Assembly: GCA_015680685.1 (NCBI GenBank)
Contig: MNCI01034978.1
Span: 117,979-181,978, forward strand
DNA: 64,000 bases
Direction: 5' to 3'
DNA from: Gnetum montanum
Taxonomy: Eukaryota; Streptophyta; Gnetopsida; Gnetales; Gnetaceae
Notes under the pieces: generated by a model
Told to the model about the DNA's origin: nothing
What the model saw: only the letters and a program-made list of their open reading frames with translations
Database searches by the model: none
Shown here: positions 45,045-55,889 of the stretch, piece after piece
Layout: each line of letters starts with the position of its first letter
How positions within the stretch are numbered: position 1 is the stretch's first letter
Program-made: the position numbers and the translations under genes

Positions 45045-45651
45045 TGTAGCCGTTTATAGAAAGTTTCAATGTAACCATAAACTTGTTATAGAAAGCTTCA
45101 ATGTAATTGTCTATGCATTATAGAAAGTTTCAACATAACCATAAATGTGTTACAAAAAGCTTCAATATAACCATTTACACATTACAAAAAGTTTTAATGT
45201 AACTGTTTACATGTTATGAAAAATTTCAATGTAACCATAAATGTGTTACAGAAAACTAACGATTCCAAAATAGAAATCGACTAAATTTTTCTAACAGTTT
45301 CCACAAGAATGGTCTCATATTTCCCATTTAATCTAAAAGTTAATCTTTGGTAACGTATTTTTTTCTAGCCCATAAAATGTTCTTGATGGGAGAACAAATG
45401 GTACCAAAATACATCACAACAATGTTACAATTTTATAGTTTTTGGTCCCTATCACAAACACTTAGAGTCTACATACATCATTGTTGTTGCATGTTAGTGT
45501 GATAGAAGAATAAGAACATTCACTGAAACAAGTTCACACAAAGGCATCAATGGCTAGAGGTCAATTTTTTATTTATTTTCACATTTTGATTACTTGTGCA
45601 ATTCAATTATATGCATGTTTGGCCAATGTTTTCTGCACAAATTTTCTTACA
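45045..45651 (+). repeat. Copia 5' LTR
   Basis: 607 bp. The first 220 bp consist of alternating 'agaaa(g)ttcaatgtaac' phrases, about ten imperfect direct repeats. The same arrangement opens the 3' LTR at 50424. Confidence 0.85.
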
Positions 45652-47039
45652 TTTGGCATCGAAGCTGATTAGGTCTCTGTCTTAATGCTTAAAATTTGTT
45701 TGGGTGTCATCATGCATGTAGTAGCTTGTCCAACACAACATACTTATTGACAGATAAAACTATATTGTAGTCTTTGTAGTTCAATGTCCCTTTTGTTCTT
45801 GTTCTGGGAATTAAAATATACTGATGTCCTATATATGTGGTTACCTTTTGTTGATGTGTAATTAGGCAATTAGAATCAAAGAACAATTGTTTTATGATAC
45901 AATAGCAATAACAATTGGAGTAAAATTTTTATTTTTGTAACAATTAATGTCTGTGTCTTCATCTACGTCTACATGGGCATGGTCTACCTAGGTAGGCCTT
46001 ATCTTGCTAACAGTAGTTATGGCTGTGGCATGTTATGGAACTGTTGGGCAAGTTTCTTTAATTATAAATTTCATTATCATACTTCATGAAATGTGTTTGG
46101 ATTACTTTAATGTTGGAATTATTAGTTAAATAAGATAGCACTCATGTAGTGTGAATTTAACGCCTGTTTTCAAGTTTTCTAAATAGGCAATGTTATACTA
46201 TATATTATTTGCAAAGTATTATTATTGGAATGTATCTAATAAATATCTACCTCCATATTTCTGGTATCTACAAGGTATCATTGGATGTTAGACTTAATAT
46301 ATAATGTAATGTTGAATTTTCATAGCAAAACATAAACCACACACAAAGTTGCTATTGGACTTCAATTTTTTAACTTTAAATAAAAAAACTAAGTTACAAT
46401 TGCCACATTTTTGTCTAATAATCTCAAATGCAGCTGTAAAGATGTATAATGAAAGTAAACATTTAGTACAGTTGGTCCTAGCCTCTTAGGTTCCAAAATC
46501 TAGATTAACCACCATATTTGCATGGGTATTTGCATGGGAAGTTCAAAATCTGGATGAATCATCATATTAACAGCAATGTCAAAATAAACATTTGGCCACT
46601 AGAATAGCAAAATTTGTCAAAGCAATGAAGCAAATTTTGTATATATCTATAAATTGACATGTTGATATATGCATAGTTTTTCTACATAAAAATTATGACT
46701 ACTGATGTGGATAATTTTGTATAATTAGAGAGTAGCCACAACATCTTTAATTATGCAAAATTATGTATTAAGAGCTTTTAGATCACATGTGGTAAACAAA
46801 CATTAAATTGTGATTAATCATGTGTAATATAAAAGATTTTATCCCACAGGAATTTTTATTATATTTGATATGATTAATTAGGATGATGTATTAAATTATT
46901 TTTCTTAATTTACCCACAGGGATTAAGAAAAGGGATATAATTTAATAGTTTCATCATAAGGATATATGAATCTATTTGAATTAAAAATTTAGCCCACAAG
47001 CATTTTTTATGTCTTTTGATTCACATTTTATGCATGGTT
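45652..47039 (+). other. Copia 5' internal region without recognisable gag
   Basis: After the primer site no Gag or protease motif can be read in any plus-strand frame. Three copies of a 'cccacagg'-like motif occur near 46851, 46913 and 46992 at 62-79 bp spacing, each followed by AT-rich sequence. Base 47057, just beyond, is ambiguous. The gag part has decayed beyond recognition or was replaced. Confidence 0.5.
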
Positions 47040-47069
47040 TACATTTGTGAACATGCNGTTGTTTTATAG

Positions 47070-48240
47070 TTGGAAAAGATATTTTATATTCCAAGTCTTT
47101 TGAGGAATTTAATTTTTGTTTCAAGGTTTGTATTATTGGGATTTTCCTTTAATTTTTCAAACACTATATTCAGTTTATATTATAGATATGAACTTATTAG
47201 AAATGGCACATTGACATATGGTCTTTTCAAAATTAGTTTACAAAATGAAACTTCTTATACTTCTATGTATGTTCATGATAGTGCTGGTATTAAGAGATTT
47301 GTTATGACTGAAGAATCCTCTATGTTATGGCATTGTAGATTAGGACATATATCTATTGAGACAATAAAGAGATTAGTAAATGATGGAGTACTTAGTACTA
47401 TAGATTCTACTAACTTTGTTACTTGTGTGGATTGCATAAAGGGAAAGCAAACCAATATGTGAAAGAAAGATGCCAAGAGGAGTTCAGACATATTAGAGAT
47501 CATAGATACAAATATTTGTAGTCCAAATATGGATGCATATGGTCAAAAGCATTTCATTACTTTTATTGATGATTTACTCATGATATATGTATCTCTACTT
47601 ACTTCATAACAAGGGAAAATATTTAGATGCCTTTAAGGTGTTTAAGGCTGAATTAGAGAAACAGTACAATAAGCAAATAAAGATAATGAGATTTGATAGA
47701 GGTGGTGAATACTATGGTAGATATACTAATGATGGAAAAGTGCCTAGTCCATTTGCTAAGTTTCTTCAAGAACATGGGATTATTACTCAGTACACTATGC
47801 CTAGTTCTCTAAACTAGAATGGTGTGGCAAAGAGAAGATATTGAACATTGTTGGACATGGTGTGGAGTATGCTTAGTAGCTCCAAGCTTCCTAAGTCCTT
47901 GTGGACTAAAGCTCTCAAGATGGCTATGTATATATTAAATCAATTTCTAATCAAGGCTATCTCAAAGACACCATTTGAATTATGGAAAGGTTGGAAATTG
48001 AGTTTGTGACATATATGCATTTGGGGATGCCCATCTAAAGTAAGGGTCTATAATCCATAAGAAAAGAAGCTAGACCTAAGGACCATAAGTGGGTATGTCA
48101 TTGGATATGTTGAATGATCTAAGGGATATAGATTTTATTATCCATCACATACTACTAGGTTTGTAGAATCAAGGAATGCTAAATTTATTGAGAATGACTT
48201 GATTAGTGGGAGCAACTGATCCTAGAATACTGTTCCTAAG
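47070..48240 (+). pseudogene. Copia GAG-pre-integrase and integrase remnant
   Basis: MEKIFYIPSLLRNLIFVSR then MLWHCRLGHISIETIKRL and CVDCIKGKQT (47070-47462) form the GAG-pre-integrase zinc region. The integrase follows: MDAYGQKHFITFIDD (about 47530), MRFDRGGEYYGRYT (about 47690), QEHGIITQYTMPSS (about 47770), PFELWKGW (about 47970). One shift occurs near 47580 and stops appear after 47815. It would insert element cDNA. Confidence 0.85.
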
Positions 48241-48469
48241 AAAGATCATGCAAATGCGCAACCCTCTACTTGAAGTGATAGATTGATTATTGTACACAAC
48301 ATGCCTAGAGCACAAATGCATTATGAACAACAAACAGTCATTGAAGTTCCACAAACTGCTAATCAAAAAGCAATAGATCTAGTTGAAAAACAGATACCAA
48401 AACCTATTGAACAAGCTATTGAACATCATGCTCCTTAGGAAAATGATGAACCAGCATTAAGGATATCTA

Positions 48470-50100
48470 ATAGAGTAAGGTAATTAGTGATTCCTACTAA
48501 CTATATAGTGTATCTATAGGAGTTTGACTATAACATAGGAGCTAAAAACGATCCTGAAACATTTTCACAAGCCATGAGTTGTAAGCAATTTGACTTGTAG
48601 TATGATGCCATGAAAGATGAGATGAACTCTATGTCATCTAATAGAGTTTAAGATCTTGTCAAGTTTCCTGATGATGTAAATGCCATTGAATGCAAATGAG
48701 GCTTCAAGACAAAGAAAGACTCATTAGGCAACATTGAAAGATATAAGGCAAGACTTGTTACTAAAGGGTTTGCTCAAAGAGAGGGAATAGATTACATGAA
48801 GACCTTTTCTCCTGTATCTAAGAAGGACTCCTTTTGTGTGATTATGGCATTGGTTGCCCATTTTGATTTTGAATTACATCAAATGGATGTGAAAATGACA
48901 TTCTTCAATGGTGATCTAGAGGATGAGGATTATATGAAATAACCTAAAGGATTTTCCTCTAATGATGATGAGCAATTAGTATGCAAGCTTAAGAAATCCA
49001 TATATGGATTGAAATAGGCCTCGTGTTAATGGTATTTAAAATTTCATGATGTCATTAGTTCATTTGGTTTTGAAGTAAACATCATGGATCAATGTATATA
49101 CCAAAAGGTCAATGGAAGTAAAATCTGTTTCCTTGTCCTATATGTGGATGATATCCTTCTTGTAACCAATGATAATGGATTTCTATACAAGGTGAAACAA
49201 TTTCTCTCTAAGAACTTTGACATGAAGGATATGGGTAAGGCATCTTATGTAATTGGCATTAAGATCCATAGGGATAGATCTAGATGTATTTTGGGACTAT
49301 TGCAGGAAACCTACATTAGTAAAGTTTTAGAGAGGTTCTGGATGAAAGATTGTTCATCAAGTATAGCATCCATTGTGAAGGGTGATAAGTTCAATTTGAA
49401 CTAGTGCCCTAGGAATGATTTAGAGAAAAGGCATATGAGCAACATTTCATATGCTTTAGTTGTTCGAAGCTTAATGTATGCTTAGGTTTGCACAAGACCT
49501 AACATTGCATTTGTTGTAGGAATGTTGGGTAGATATCAAAGTAATCTAGGCATTGACCAATGGAGGGTTGCAAAGAAGGTGATGAGGTATCTTCAAGGTA
49601 CAAAAGATTACATGCTTATGTATAGATGAATTGATAATCTGGAGGTGATTGGCTATTCTGATTTAAACTTTGTTGGTTATGTTAATTCAATGAAATCAAC
49701 ATTTGGTTATGTTTTTATGTTGACCGGAGGAGCTGTGTCCTAGAGGAGTGGAAAGCAAACTTTGGTTGCTACTTTCACAATGAAGATAGAGTTTGTTTCT
49801 TATTTTGAGGCTACTTCACATGGTGTATGATTGAAGAGTTTCATGTCAGGCCTTAGAATTGTAGATTCTATATCTAGGCCATTAAGAATATTTTATGATA
49901 ATTTAGCTGCTATCTTTATGGCTAAGAATAATAGGAGTTGCAATCGAAGTAAATACATCAACATAAAGTACTTAGCCATAAGGGAACATATTAAGGGAAA
50001 AAGTGATTATTGAGCATATAAGCACCGAATTGATGATATCTAATCCTTTGACAAAAGGAATGTCACCAAAGTCATTTAAAGATCATGTAGTTTAGATGGG
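48470..50100 (+). pseudogene. Copia reverse transcriptase-RNase H remnant
   Basis: Reading one frame with stops: YKARLVTKGFAQREGIDY (about 48745), FELHQMDVKMTFFNGDLED (about 48870), CLVLYVDDILLV with YVDD at 49141-49152, MKDMGKASYVIGIKIHRDR, then the RNase H part IGYSDLNFVGYVNSMKST (about 49650) and the end IREHIKGKSDY (about 49980). Frame is mostly preserved from 48700 to 50010, with about ten stops, so the decay is mainly by substitution. Confidence 0.87.
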
Positions 50101-50423
50101 ACTTGGTTCCATAATGTAATTTGATTGTATGTACAATTTTATAGTCTTAATGAAACTCTTATTTAGTTATGATGTTTTCTCATATTCAGTTTGTGCATAC
50201 AGTAATTAGAGAAAATTCACATATGGTAGGACCTAGAATGAACATTGGGTTTATCCATAAAGTTTAGTTACCATATAAGGAATTAATTTTAAGAAATAAT
50301 ACATTGTAATACATGGAAGATAATGCTTACATTCAGATGAACTATCACCAAAATTCATATATTTATTTCTTGAAATTTGGATTTGATGGATATTAAGTTA
50401 AATATGGAAACCAAGTGGGAAAA

Positions 50424-50984
50424 TGTAACTATTTACAAAAAGTTTCAATGTAATTGTAAATGCATTACGGAAAGTTTCAATGTAACTGTTTATGTGTTAC
50501 AGAAATTTTTAACGTAACTGTAAACGTGTCACAGAAAGTTTCAATGTAACTGTTTATGCATTACAAAAAGTTTCAATGTACCCATTTACGTGTTATGGAA
50601 AGTTTTAATGTAACCATAAATACGTTACAAAAAACTAATAGTTCCAAAATAGAAATTGACTAAATTGTTATAATGATTTCCACAAGAATGGTCTCATAAT
50701 TCCCATTTAAACCAAAAGTTAATCTTTGGTAATGTATTTTTTTCTAGCCTATAAAATGTTCTTGATGGGAGAACAAATAGTACCAGAATACATCATGACA
50801 GTGTTACAGTTTTATAGTTTTGGTCCCTATCACAAGCACTCAAAGTTTGCATACACCATCATTGTTAAGTGTTAGTGTGATAGAAGAATTAAAACATTCA
50901 CCAAAACAAGTTCACACAAAGACATCAATGGTTGGAGGTCAATTTTCGATTTATTTCTGCATTTTGATTACTTGTGCAATTCAA
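50424..50984 (+). repeat. Copia 3' LTR, truncated
   Basis: Begins TGTAACTATTTAC and follows the 5' LTR to 'cttgtgcaattcaatt' (about 50984), where the 5' LTR would continue for about 50 bp. The two LTRs differ at many sites, so the insertion is not recent. Confidence 0.82.
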
Positions 50985-50989
50985 TTCTT

Positions 50990-52094
50990 GTTAAATTTTA
51001 TAACTATTTTTGGCTTTATATCAAATATGACTTTTACTATATCTATAAGGAGGCTGTGAATAATGGTTCCTTGGGAAAAATTATTGATATGGATGTCATC
51101 AAATTTATACCTAAGAAAGTTTATCCTACTTCGATTAAAAATTAGAAACCTATCACTTTGCTTGGTACCAGTTATAAAATTATCGTCCATGTTGTGGTAA
51201 CCAAGCTTAAGCAACATAACACTAGCATTGTTAATAGATAGTAATCTAGATTTGTTCCAAGGTATTATATTCTTGATAATGTTTTAGCTATTACAAAAAT
51301 CTTGTCTTGGGAAAAAGAATCTAATCAGCAATGCTTTTGCTTGAAATTATATTTTGATAAAGCATATGATCAAGTTGAATGGTCTTTTATTTTAAAAACC
51401 ATTCAACATATGTAGTTAGGTGACTTTATTATATGACATGTTACTGTCTTAATTCCAGACTCATTTACCAAAATTTTTGTTAATGGAACATTATCAAAGG
51501 ACTTTCCGTTGTAACAATTTATTAGACCAAGTCATCCCCTTGCGTCCTTTTATTTATAACTACTGATAGTATTTTGGGATATTCCTTTGAGTATGCTAAT
51601 CAAGCCAAAATCATTCAAGGTGTTACTCTTCCAAATGATTCAAGTAGTTTATGTATAAATCAATTTGCTAATGATAGTTTTCTTACTCTTAAAGAAGATT
51701 AGGCAAAAATTCAAAGTGCTATAAGTCTTATTCAATCATACTATGATGCTTTTTAGTTTTACAATTAATGGAAGCAAATATCAAGGCATTAGATCTTTTT
51801 ATAGACCCCTTAAGCTTAATAACTTGGGTACATCTTGGTAGTTGCTTTAAACTCATGAGATTTTCAAGCTTCTTGGTATGCCTATTGCTATTATACCTAA
51901 CATTTCATAGTTTTGGTAAATTTTGGTTCAAAAAGTTCAACAAAAGATTGACAATTGCTCTAGATGGCACTTGTCCCTAGTTGGAAGGCTCATTGTTGGT
52001 GCACATATTCCTTCTTCATCCCATATTTATTACTCTTCCTTTCTTTCCCCCAATAAGAGCAACTATTTTAAGTTGGAGAAAATTATTAGAAATT
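50990..52094 (+). pseudogene. LINE ORF2 reverse transcriptase
   Basis: Legible pieces: AVNNGSLGKIIDMDVIKFIPKK (first part, about 51050), YKIIVHVVVTKLKQ, FVPRYYILDNVLAITKI (about 51250), CLKLYFDKAYDQVEWSFI (about 51340), FVNGTLSKDFPL (about 51475), HLSLVGRLIVGAHI (about 51970). They follow the non-LTR RT order. A G-to-A or frame change has removed the expected F-A-D-D box near 51660. RT primes on nicked target DNA. Multiple stops and shifts. Confidence 0.8.
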
Positions 52095-52109
52095 ATGTTT
52101 GGAATAACT

Positions 52110-52377
52110 ACATTTCGATAAGCTACAAAAATGGCAACTTAGATGTTTTAGACATGTGTAAAGAAGATCAAACAAACCCTATAAAAAAAGGTTGCTACAT
52201 CATTATTCTAAACAAAGCCACTCAAACGAAAACCAAATAAGACATGTAAAAAAATAATTGAAGATGATTTGAAAAAATTGTAAATAAATAAAGTTCTATC
52301 TCTTCATAGAGGCAAATGATAAAAAAGAACACTTGTAGCCAATCCCATTTTGTTGGAACAAGGCTAGGATGATGATG
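52110..52377 (+). mobile_element. 5'-truncated RTE-type LINE end in the L1-type LINE
   Basis: The 268-bp insert ends in (gat)n (52369-52377), as RTE-clade plant LINEs do. Its decayed frames recall the RTE C-terminus: a 'RWFGHVQRR'-like start at about 52140 and, near the end, 'leq/lgqg' then DDD. It is flanked by 'atgtttggaataact' (52095-52109) and 'atgtttggaatgact' (52378-52392), a 15-bp target duplication with one difference. The LINE frame continues directly after it (NDSNSCHSFVHVKWD). Confidence 0.78.
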
Positions 52378-53830
52378 ATGTTTGGAATGACTCCAATTCT
52401 TGTCATAGCTTTGTTCATGTTAAATGGGATATTTGTTGTCTTCCTAAAAAGTATGGTGGACTAGGTGTTTGTAGCTTATACAACCAAGCTATGGTATTGT
52501 ATGCAAAATGGATTCTTTGCACCTTAGAAGGAAAAGAAGGTTGGAAGAAAATCCTTCCTTTTCACTTTCATGAAATTGGCCTTATGTTCCATCTACCACA
52601 TCTCTCTTAGTTCAATTGGATTGTTTCTCGTCTATCTTTAAATATTAAGGGTTCTACCTTTTTGAAAGCTCTTTGGCAAAATTTGAACATTGTTTCTCAG
52701 TTTCTCAAGTGGTGTCCCCATTGGGTCAAAACATATATGATGTACTCACACTCCCTTTGGTAGTCATCTCCTACAACAAGTGCCTTTCAAAAGTTTAATC
52801 ATCTTCTTAAGAAAATTTAAAAAAATCTTCTTGTTGAAACTTAGGATGATCTTACAAATGAAGATGGTCTTTTACAAGAAGAAGTTATTATTCTAAGGTA
52901 TTCTTCTTTCAACAACTATCACTCCTTTTGCAAGCTATTATTTACCTTATTGTAGAACAAGTAAAGGCTCCACAAGTTGTTCATCAGATGCTTCAAGATA
53001 ATTGGCAATGAGCTGATAATTCTAATATATTGGATTTTTTCATGACAAAATTTGTTAATTAAATTCTCCTAGTGCATGATTGCTTTTACTACTTAAACCA
53101 AATATGAAATATTCATTGGAGCTTCAATCAATGAGGTAACATCTTTAAAAAACATAGAAAATATGGATGGTAAGCGAAAATTGAAATTTTTATTTGGTCT
53201 ATCCTTAATAAGCCTATGAAAACAAGAGTTCTACACACTCGTATTGCACTTCCTTGTTGCCCTTACTATTATGCTTTTGAATCTTTGTCACATTTGTTTT
53301 AAGACTATCAAAGTGTGCAACGTATTGCAACTCTTTTTTTTACTATATCTCTTTAAGATAAACTTTTTTTATTCTTCTCATCTATAATTTCTTGTTGTAG
53401 CTATTAACAATCCGTAGCATGCCCTTGCTATCCCAAAGTTTTTATTATTGATATGGAAACAAAGGAATTCCCACTTGTTCAAAGGTCAATCAATGTTTCT
53501 TTCTAAATGGTGCATTTTAAATTTTCTATGTCAATGCTTTTCCCTACAGTTACATGGAGAATTCAAAAATGTTACTTCATAGAGCAAGATGCTCAATTTG
53601 CTGCAAAGACTTCAAAATGGATGAATTTTGCTCAGATTTGAAAGGTATGCCTTCATATTTGATTATGATGTGGATTTCGCTCCTTAGCTTTATTAACAAT
53701 TTGTCCTCTAAGATGTTCATGTAGCATTTGCTTCATTGCCTCTACTTTATTCTTTAGGTAATTTAAAAAGCTTTATTTCTTATGTGTTATATATACCTTT
53801 GTTTATTTGTAAACAATAACTCTTTGATTT
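52378..53830 (+). pseudogene. LINE ORF2 C-terminal part and 3' tail
   Basis: HVKWDICCLPKKYGGLGVC (about 52425) is the conserved region after the RT thumb. Near 53190-53300 the frame reads KIEIFIWSILNKP, then CCPYYYAFESLSHLF, a zf-RVT-like Cys/His pattern. After about 53450 coding similarity fades into an AT-rich tail ending near 53830. Confidence 0.7.
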
Positions 53831-54220
53831 TTAAAATATTTTTTTAAATTAGTATAAGGTGAAGTTAAATCTTACTTCATACACATGACCGTTAAAAAAA
53901 ATAAAAATGATAAAAAAAACAAACATGGGAGTCATTGTTTTTTTTTTAATAATCATTATATGAAAGACGTAAGCCGGAAAATTTATGTGATAGTTTGTAA
54001 AGTTATCTCACTTAGAGATCGCGTTTTAGAAGGATGGCCTTTGGTGAATTACATTAGGCTAATAAATGTCTGCATGAGGTAGTTAGATGATTAAGCACAA
54101 TTGTTATGATCATCCATTTACGAACCGAACCGCCCGTATAAACTTGTGGCTTTTCAAAACCACCACGTGGCACATTTGGCAGTGGGGACAACGGAAAATT
54201 ACGAGAAACAGCAGGCACAC
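53831..54220. other. Gene-free stretch before the receptor-like gene
   Basis: No coding region. The phrase 'aatcattatatgaaagac' near 53950 also occurs near 9976. From about 54100 the base composition becomes less AT-rich toward the promoter of the next locus. Confidence 0.4.
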
Positions 54221-54225
54221 TACTG

Positions 54226-54277
54226 TTGACCTTGACCTTGACTTTTAAAGAAACAACAAAGACGGACAAATTTGACC
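54226..54277 (+). promoter_or_regulatory. W-box cluster upstream of the receptor-like protein locus
   Basis: TTGAC occurs at 54226, 54232 and 54238, three in tandem with 6-bp spacing, and again at 54272. TTGAC(C/T) is the core bound by WRKY factors in defence genes. The cluster lies about 550-600 bp upstream of the ATG. Binding is inferred from sequence. Confidence 0.6.
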
Positions 54278-54583
54278 GACGACTTACTCAGCAGGGAACC
54301 CAAAAATTTTAGACATCCAGAAATTTCCAAACCTTGGCGTGGCAGCATGTCGCTGTGAACATGGACAAAGAAGAAGAATAACAACACCATATTTTTGTGG
54401 TTAACTAATACATGAATGGTAGGCGTTGCTGCAATGAAGCATCATCATTTTCACGTTTCACTGTCAACTCAGTCCAGAGGCAGAGGCAGAGCATCATCAT
54501 AGTATACAATAACTTTCAACTTTCTTCACCAAATTAGCAATGTCATTCAACTTTCTTCAACAATACTTTACCAAATTTTCGCC

Positions 54584-54712
54584 GTGAATGACCCGCGCAT
54601 CATTACTTTACGTTAACTTAGACTTGAATAGGCATGACCTTGCGCAGCGCATATTTTGGTTTGGCGTGCATGACCCGCTCATTGTTGCCGTTGACGCAGA
54701 CTTAGACTTGAA
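54584..54712 (+). repeat. Diverged direct repeat in the promoter region
   Basis: Two units of about 48 bp, near 54584-54631 and 54665-54712, share 'gaatgacccgc', 'cattgttgcc/cattacttta' and 'cttagacttgaat'. A TATA-like 'caataaatac' follows at about 54759, some 60 bp before the start codon. Confidence 0.5.
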
Positions 54713-55312
54713 TGGACGACTCAAGAAATACTTAATTTGTAGGAGGGTATTGCTCAATCAATAAATACTTACTCACTACTACGCCTCCAACACCGCAACA
54801 CAATCGCACTTGTATTTCCAATGATGAAGACGAGAAGGACTACTCCTAATCTTCTCTTTATTTTGTTGCTATTATTTGCTGCCGTTTTTTCTTCTTATGA
54901 TTATGCATCATCTTCTGTTGCTGCTCTTGCTCCTCCTCCTGTTGCTCCTGCTCATCACAATGACAAGGGACACCGCTTGCAAACAGAGGCACAGGCATTG
55001 CTTTCATTCAAGTCTAAAATCATAGGAGATCCAAATGGATTTAGCCAACTGGAATCTCAACAACACTCACAACCTCTGCAGTAGCAACAATGATGATAAT
55101 TCCTTCTGGTATGGTGTCACATGCACTTCTTACCCTCCTTTCACTGTCATTTCCTTACAGTTACATGATTTAACAGGGAACATGTCTGCCTCTATCTGCA
55201 ATCTCACCTCTCTCAATTCTCTCTTTCTCCAAGGTAATTATTTCAGTGGTGAGATTCCTCCATGTTTGGGAAGATGCACTTCTCTTGTGTCTTTATTTTT
55301 ACTAGGGAACAG

Positions 55313-55650
55313 CTTGTCAGGTCACATTCCCTTGTCATTGGCAATCTCACCTCTTTGCAAGAACAGTATCTCTCTTATAATAATTTGGTAGGAGAGGTTC
55401 CTCAGGCCTTGTCAAAATGCAGTCGCCTTGAGGGATTATATTTGAATGGTAACATCTTGTCAGGTCACATTCCCTTGTCATTGGCCAATCTCACGTCTTT
55501 GCAAAAACTGTATCTCTCTCAAAATAATTTGTCAGGTCACATTCCCTTGTCATTGGCCAATCTCACCTCTTTGCAAGAACTAGATCTCTCTGATAATTAT
55601 TTGGTAGGAGAGGTTCCTCAGGCCTTGTCAAAATGCAGTCGCCTTGAGAT
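55313..55650 (+). repeat. Near-identical 72-bp LRR units
   Basis: The phrase 'ttgtcaggtcacattccctt' recurs at about 55314, 55457 and 55529. The 'ttggtaggagaggttcctca' block occurs at 55385 and 55601, 216 bp apart (3 x 72). The first spacing is 143 rather than 144 because of the 1-bp deletion. This indicates recent unequal exchange between LRR units. Confidence 0.88.
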
Positions 55651-55889
55651 ATTAGATTTAAGATATAACATGCTTTCAGGTAGCATTCCCTTGTCCTTGG
55701 GCAACCTCTCTCATCTTCGGTATCTTGGCTTGGGAGGTGCCTCACATGAGGACGATGAAGACAATTTAAGTGGCCTTATTCCACCACAGTTGGCAAAACT
55801 CCGTCAGTTATGGTACCGCTACATCCATGGAGACTATATCGTGGGCAGTTTACCAGCAGAGTTTGGAAACCTCACCATGCTTACAAACT

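Larger units (their letters stand above)
45045..50984 (+). mobile_element. Ty1/copia retrotransposon lacking recognisable gag, 3' LTR truncated
   Basis: 5' LTR 45045-45651 (TGTAGCC...TTACA) is followed by 'tttggcatcgaagc' (45652-), resembling the initiator-Met primer site. Pol parts in order are GAG-pre-integrase, integrase, RT, RNase H, the Ty1/copia order. The 3' LTR starts at 50424 after a purine-rich 'aagtgggaaaa' and is cut at about 50984, about 50 bp short. There the LINE resumes after a deletion, so no matching target duplication is visible. Confidence 0.85.
35100..53830 (+). mobile_element. L1-type LINE split by four nested insertions
   Basis: The parts lie in order: ORF1 remnant (35130-36360), endonuclease (36375-36457, 36621-37711, 45015-45044), reverse transcriptase (about 50990-52094), C-terminal part with a zinc-binding reverse-transcriptase-associated domain (52378-53450). 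Insertions in order are a SINE, element 2, the copia element and an RTE end. Removing element 2 with its second CCTAT joins 'gatagacctat' to 'taagttttttaag' in frame (SDRPIKFFKFLKGK), which confirms that both sides are one LINE. The copia 3' junction lost some LINE sequence. Confidence 0.8.

Noticed and set aside
27487-47057. The two ambiguous bases (27487 and 47057) as biological signals
   Set aside because: Single N positions in repeats are most simply sequencing or polishing uncertainty.
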